Source: Bigelowiella natans CCMP2755
Taxonomy: Eukaryota; Cercozoa; Chlorarachniophyceae
DNA: 35,120 bases
Assembly (NCBI GenBank): GCA_000320545.1
Contig: ADNK01002625.1
Location: forward strand, 42,501 to 77,620
Reading direction: 5' to 3'
Shown here: positions 32,481-35,120 of the stretch, piece by piece
Numbering within the stretch: position 1 is the first letter of the stretch
How the letters are laid out: the number at the start of each line of letters is the position of its first letter
Made by a program: the position numbers and the translations under genes
The notes under the pieces: model-generated
Databases searched by the model: none
What the model was told of the DNA's origin: nothing
The model's input: the letters and a program-made list of their open reading frames with translations, nothing else

Positions 32481-33908
32481 GAATTAGAGGCCAACTAAGA
32501 AAGAGAATAAAATGTATGTTAGGTTCTCCTGATACATCTGGGAGATGTTAGAATATTGCGATTGCATCCTCAAAATAAAGCAATTCGAATGTGACCTTAA
32601 GATTTATGATTGGTATTTTCTTGCTTGGTTTTCTGCTACGATGGGTGCTGTTGAATTACAGATACGCGCCTTTGGCTCTGATGCTAGTTGTTAGCGCGGG
32701 TAGGCCAGCTAACAATTGCGAGCAATCAAATCCTTTGCGAAGTTCATGTTGCAACTTATCATAGCTGCTCCTAAACGGGACGCATTCTTTTCTACCATTT
32801 CACGCATTTGAATACATCTCTTGTACTAATAAATTTATAATCACCATCGCCCTCTTTATCATAACAATAATAGGTCTCTTCACGCTACACGTCTGCTGCG
32901 CTCCTCCAAAACAGCAGCTCGATGGTCAGAAGGCCGATGCGAAGGAGAGCACGACGAAATGGGCCACACCTCGTGAAGAAGGAGGGGACAGGGGTGGTGG
33001 AGATGCAAAGGGGGAGATTGGAGGGTCTTCAAAATCTAACGAGAACCTTTCAAAGCTTCGACGCCAACGCACAGCCCGCATCCACATTCGTTATGAGAAT
33101 TTGAGCCTTCGTGTCTCGCCTGGAGGGGGGTGCTGTGGGTGCTGCTGTAGCAGCGATGTTGGAGGAGGCATCATCGATGACGACGGCTATATTACGAGAC
33201 TTAACTCTATTTCTGGAAGCATGAAGCCTGGGACATTGACAGGTTCTATCACTTTCAATATATCGTGCCTTTTTTGTCGGTTAGTAGTGGGGTTAGCGTA
33301 GATGTGCGCGCCTCGTTGCAGAACCCGCCATCTCTATCGTCGGTATGATTTCCGTGCGAGCTTGCACTCCAATACTACTCTGATATCTTGATGTTGTTGC
33401 AAAACAAAACAGGCGTCATGGGGCCTTCAGGATCAGGAAAGTCTACGTTCTTGAATGTCTTATGCGGGAAGCTTGAGAAGACGCACGGGAAGATCTTTGT
33501 AAACCACAAAGAGGCATCACTGACATGGTATAAACAAGCAATCGGCTTTGTGCCTCAAGAGGTAGGTAGTAGCTATAGCTACCTGCTCTTGACAATGACT
33601 ATTGGACGTGCAGTAGTAGTTGTAGTAGTAGCAGTAGTTGTAGTTGTAGTAGTAGCAGCAGTAATAGTAGCACAAAGCAGCTTTACGCAGTCTTCTGAAG
33701 CAAGGATGTGCTGTTGTGGGAGGAGTGTGGTGATCACTGAGACTGTGCCAAAGTAGACAGTCGTTTGAATTGTTTGTTGTTTAAAAAGAGAGAATACCTG
33801 GCCATTTCACAACAGAACTCTTGAATACGTCGACATGACGAGATTATCATATATTATAGCCCTCCAAATTTCACTTTTCTAGCATCAGAAGACCTAATTG
33901 ACTTGTAT

Positions 33909-33949
<41 letters not shown>

Positions 33950-34175
33950 GACAACAACACACGGTACTACGGGTATTTTCAGGATATTTTAGATTCGCAG
34001 TTGACGGTGCGAGAGGCGCTAGACTTTTCTGCAAAGATACGGCTGAGAGCACCTCCAAAGGAGCGCAATGCTGTTGTTGATAGCACACTGAAACTGCTTG
34101 GACTATGGGATGTGAAAGATAGTATTATTGGAGATGATCTCACACGGTGATATCTTGCGCTGATAAATGTATATT

Positions 34176-34222
<47 letters not shown>

Positions 34223-34776
34223 ATATTTATATATATTATTTATGCAAATGGAAAGAACAAAAACATTTGAAAGTATAAAACCATAAACGCCGATTTTCTA
34301 CTACACTGTTAGTGGAATATCTGGTGGGGAGAAGCGTCGTGTAAGCATAGGCGTGGAGCTTGTTGCAAGGCCTGCAGCTCTGTTTTTAGACGAGCCAACA
34401 ACAGGTAAAATGATAACAATAAATGATAATAATAATGATAATAAATAATAATAATGGAGTTAATGTGTTTCTTCGTAATCAACAAGCATATAACAGACTA
34501 TCGCCTCTTGAATATCCTGACAATAAGCACAACAACGTCGCTGTTTATCTAACGTTGATGGCGATCAGGTCTGGATGCGACAACAGCGCACAACATCATG
34601 CGCCTATTGAGAAGGATTGCAGAGAAAGATAGCGTCACTGTATGCGCTGTGATTCACCAGCCAAGGCAGTCAATTCTGAACATGTGTCATGGTAATAACG
34701 AGAAGTAGAAGATGCAATAACGAGATAAACAAGATGAAGGACATCGATAGTTAAATAGGTTGGGGTTGCTGTAGTG

Positions 34777-34816
<40 letters not shown>

Positions 34817-35120
34817 CGTTAGTAGTTTTAGTAAATATGAAAAGCTAGTAGCTAGCCGGTGCGAGGCGTGGAGGAATAAGGAAGAACAGGGGGAAGGGGG
34901 GAGAGGGGGGGGGGGGTTACAGAGGGTTTGCGACAACGTTCTAGAAAGATACCTCTCGCAACCAATTGCAGGGATTGTTCTGCTACTGAAGGGAGGGAGG
35001 CTGTGCTTCGCTGGGTCGGTGGATAGGGCAGTTATGCACATTGGAGAAAAACCGTTTTAGGTTGGCATTAAATTATCCATAATATATATTATTTTTATAA
35101 AGATATATATATATATATAT
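30842..35120 (+). CDS. ABCG (white/brown-type) half-transporter, N-terminal Cys-rich domain and ATPase; 3' end outside the window
   Basis: Exons: 30842-30886, 31113-31259, 31371-31634, 31850-32040, 32346-32378, 32662-32699, 32874-33242, 33413-33561, 33983-34146, 34313-34404, 34569-34691, 34972-~35053. All joins are in phase. Residues 1-20 are a signal peptide ([17 protein letters not shown]). The extracellular part is Cys-rich, with repeats such as [25 protein letters not shown] (about 170-215). A membrane segment [19 protein letters not shown] (228-246) and a linker with CCGCCC follow. The ATPase has GPSGSGKS Walker A (366-373), VPQED Q-loop, ISGGEKRR signature, [12 protein letters not shown] Walker B and VIHQPRQ H-loop. 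This is the layout of plant ABCG24/28-type proteins. Such transporters export lipids or small molecules and normally pair up. The transmembrane C-terminal half lies beyond 35120. The frame meets TAG at 35058 unless the weak donor GTTTTA at 35054 is used. Confidence 0.9.
32067..32102 (+). repeat. CTA microsatellite
   Basis: About 12 CTA units, 26 bases after the donor at 32041, inside intron 32041-32345 of the ABCG gene. Confidence 0.85.
32394..32476 (+). repeat. Compound AC-AT microsatellite
   Basis: About 19 AC units running directly into about 21 AT units, in intron 32379-32661 of the ABCG gene. Confidence 0.9.
33603..33670 (+). repeat. GTA/GCA trinucleotide repeat in an ABCG intron
   Basis: Imperfect AGT/AGC repeat in intron 33562-33982. 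The frame of exon 8 stays open through it (poly-Val), but the donor GAG|GTAGGT and the good match of exon 9 to the ATPase show that it is intronic. Confidence 0.75.
33910..33946 (+). repeat. CT microsatellite before an acceptor
   Basis: About 18 CT units, 36 bases upstream of the acceptor at 33982 in the ABCG gene. Confidence 0.85.
34179..34217 (+). repeat. AT microsatellite
   Basis: About 19 AT units in intron 34147-34312 of the ABCG gene. Confidence 0.85.
34778..34815 (+). repeat. GAT microsatellite
   Basis: About 12 GAT units in intron 34692-34971 of the ABCG gene, with a G tract at about 34904-34916. Confidence 0.85.
35102..35120 (+). repeat. AT microsatellite at the window end
   Basis: AT units running off the end of the window, presumably in the next ABCG intron. 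Confidence 0.7.

Noticed and set aside
1-35120. tRNA, rRNA, CRISPR arrays, bacterial operons or insertion sequences
   Set aside because: No conserved RNA sequence, spaced direct-repeat array or transposase was seen. Gene structure is eukaryotic throughout.

Overview
The window is nuclear DNA of a eukaryote, most likely a unicellular one. Genes are broken into many small exons by GT-AG introns, mostly 40-300 bases, and dinucleotide and trinucleotide microsatellites are dense, nearly all of them in introns. There is no rRNA, tRNA, operon or CRISPR signal. The gene set gives no firm lineage. A glycosyltransferase-sulfotransferase fusion and an ABCG transporter of the cysteine-rich plant/alga/oomycete type would fit an alga or another protist. 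I rebuilt gene models by joining exons where splice sites, codon phase and family motifs agreed. All exon limits are predictions from the sequence alone.

Layout. 1-1870 (+): 3' part of a coiled-coil, low-complexity protein. 3934-5193 (-): five-exon gene of unknown family with an N-terminal hydrophobic segment. 5945-6245 (+): small unknown gene. 6514-9707 (+): 15-exon Fe(II)/2-oxoglutarate dioxygenase-like protein of 250 aa. 10786-13781 (+): 15-exon protein with an N-terminal C2 domain, coiled coil and a C-terminal membrane anchor. 15073-15339 (-): two terminal exons of an unknown gene. 16124-19173 (+): fused glycosyltransferase, membrane segments and sulfotransferase, about 1001 aa. 20066-25323 (-): 22-exon ACC-synthase-like PLP aminotransferase of 429 aa. 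25479-25908 (-): acidic protein whose frame meets a TAG and then runs on into a membrane segment. 27603-29525 (-): nine-exon secreted protein of 295 aa that looks like a lytic polysaccharide monooxygenase (LPMO). 29581-30163 (-): small CxxC protein. 30404-30760 (-): small cysteine-rich reading frame. 30842-35120 (+): 5' part of an ABCG transporter, running off the window.

Five stretches between genes (about 1.95-3.56, 9.78-10.72, 13.78-14.56, 19.37-20.06 and 26.04-27.15 kb) differ sharply from the rest. They are crowded with CTAG, GCTAGC, TCTAGA and TGCA/GCATGC palindromes and hold local duplications but no convincing gene. Each fills one intergenic gap, touching or overlapping a gene 3' end. 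They are the most unusual non-coding structure here.

The genes do not form one pathway. Three of them (glycosyltransferase-sulfotransferase, LPMO-like secreted protein, ABCG exporter) point loosely to making or remodelling extracellular polysaccharide or surface material. That link is inference only.
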